Source of the DNA: Thermoflexales bacterium
GTDB taxonomy: Bacteria; Chloroflexota; Anaerolineae; Fen-1058
Reading direction: 5' to 3'
Length of the DNA: 6,887 nt
NCBI GenBank assembly: GCA_016931085.1
Contig: JAFGFO010000424.1
Coordinates: 1-6,887, forward strand
In this document: positions 6,528-6,887 of the stretch, in pieces
How positions within the stretch are numbered: position 1 is the first letter of the stretch
Layout: the number at the start of each line of letters is the position of its first letter
The notes under the pieces: model-generated
Seen by the model: the letters and a program-made list of their open reading frames with translations, nothing else
Databases searched by the model: none
Told to the model about the DNA's origin: nothing
Program-made: the position numbers and the translations under genes

Positions 6528-6533
6528 ATTGTA
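6528..6533 (-). promoter_or_regulatory. Possible -10 box TACAAT for the RHH-HNH unit
   Basis: On the minus strand TACAAT sits in GGTACAATAA, about 110 bases before the RHH-like ATG and just downstream of the minus-strand terminator. No good -35 box is seen at 16-18 bases, so the call is weak. Confidence 0.3.
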
Positions 6534-6563
6534 CCATACCTTGAGGAAAAAGGCGCGCGAGGC

Positions 6564-6593
6564 AAAAAGCCCCACCACGATGTGGTGGGGCTT
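6564..6593 (-). terminator. Rho-independent terminator on the minus strand
   Basis: AAGCCCCACCAC (6567-6578) and GTGGTGGGGCTT (6582-6593) form a perfect 12-bp stem over a 3-nt loop. On the minus strand the stem is followed by TTTTT (6568-6564). On the plus strand no T-run follows. It therefore ends a transcript coming from higher coordinates and separates that unit from the RHH-HNH pair. Confidence 0.85.
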
Positions 6594-6606
6594 CGAGCTT
6601 GGCTTG

Positions 6607-6657
6607 CTACGTACTCCAACGCAGAAGGCCCTCCTTTACGTCTGTCTTGACCTTCAC
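6607..6657 (-). CDS. Possible 16-residue peptide (MKVKTDVKEG...)
   Basis: GTG 6657 opens a frame reading MKVKTDVKEGLLRWST and stopping at TAG 6607. A purine-rich GAGAGGGG (6675-6668) lies ten bases upstream, a slightly long but usable ribosome binding site. The terminator begins 13 bases after the stop. The KVKTDVK start recalls small KVKTNVKAGG-type peptides of cyanobacteria and Chloroflexota (from memory, weak), here lacking their usual tail, so this could be a shortened remnant. It may be chance: the frame is very short. Confidence 0.3.
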   Translation of the reverse strand: MKVKTDVKEGLLRWST

Positions 6658-6833
6658 CGTGTTCTCACCCCTCTCATTTCCAAGTAAACTGGCCTCTACT
6701 CAACATTCTAGACACAGCCAGCAGCTAAAATATAGCTTTATTGTACCCCCCCTAAAAAGTCAAGTGTCGCAACCCGGAAGTTCGCACGCTCGGAGGTCGC
6801 GAATAGCACGGATAGAGCGAGCAGCCAGCCCAT
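6658..6833. other. Gene-poor spacer before the duplicated clostripain segment
   Basis: This stretch is more AT-rich than the rest. It contains the small inverted repeat AGCTA/TAGCT (6723-6737), a run of seven C (6746-6752), and a TTCGC/GCGAA pair (6781-6803). I see no gene, tRNA or recognised RNA here apart from the possible leader of the small minus-strand unit. Confidence 0.5.
6740..6745 (-). promoter_or_regulatory. Possible -10 box TACAAT for the small minus-strand unit
   Basis: TACAAT lies in GGTACAATAA, the same ten bases as at the RHH-HNH unit. A TTGACT at 6763-6758 looks like a -35 box but is only 12 bases away, too close for a standard promoter. The frame at 6657-6607 and the terminator at 6593-6564 lie downstream. 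Confidence 0.3.
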
Positions 6834-6887
6834 GTATCACCACTCGGCCGTGGACGTGTGGTCGAGGAATTATTGGGACCTGGACGA
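6834..6887 (+). repeat. Partial second copy of the clostripain gene, cut by window edge
   Basis: These 54 bases match 5232-5285 with a single difference (G at 5240, A at 6842). The reading frame is preserved and gives YHHSAVDVWSRNYWDLDD against YHRSAVDVWSRNYWDLDD in the full gene. The preceding bases are not clearly related to the full gene. It is the start of a duplicated 3' gene fragment that probably continues past the window. Confidence 0.85.

Noticed and set aside
6454..6687. A 77-codon plus-strand frame starting MGKTWFLGRW.
   Set aside because: It reads through the terminator hairpin and one candidate operator and has no ribosome site or known motif.

Overview
The window is GC-rich bacterial DNA, most likely from a member of the Chloroflexota (Anaerolineae/Caldilineae type). 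This is inference from familiar styles, not a database result. The clues are a secreted protein that opens with a GYDLSWWT...GGFWSG module and ends in FLPVVLRNR, an RHH-like gene coupled to a small HNH gene, a TPR-CHAT protein, and many short dispersed palindromes including ATCCGTG heptamer arrays. The odd length, a start inside a hairpin repeat and an end inside a duplicated gene fragment suggest a metagenome contig broken at repeats.

Left part (2-5517, all + strand): three genes in a row. The first is a TPR-CHAT caspase-like protease whose 5' end lies before the window. The second is a 165-residue secreted beta-sandwich protein starting at GTG 2661 behind a strong AGGAGG. The third is a 757-residue secreted protein with three PKD domains and a C11 (clostripain-type) protease domain. 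Two clan CD cysteine peptidases, one apparently cytosolic and one exported, thus sit side by side with a small exported partner. The gaps of 109 and 85 nt are largely filled by ATCCGTG repeat arrays. These arrays also encode the C-terminal tail of the CHAT protein, supply the stop codons of the first two genes, and encode the arginine-rich start of the clostripain signal peptide.

Right part (5565-6657, all - strand): a two-gene unit converging on the clostripain gene. An RHH-like protein is followed, with an ATGA overlap, by an HNH endonuclease. Upstream of the RHH gene are two TTCAA...TTGAA palindromes that could be its operators, and a TACAAT box. Further upstream a perfect 12-bp hairpin with a T-tract on the minus strand ends a small separate unit carrying a possible 16-residue peptide (MKVKTDVKEG...).

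The last 54 bases repeat an internal piece of the clostripain gene with one mismatch, so a second, partial copy starts at the window edge. The HNH/RHH unit therefore lies between two copies of the same clostripain segment, 1602 bp apart.
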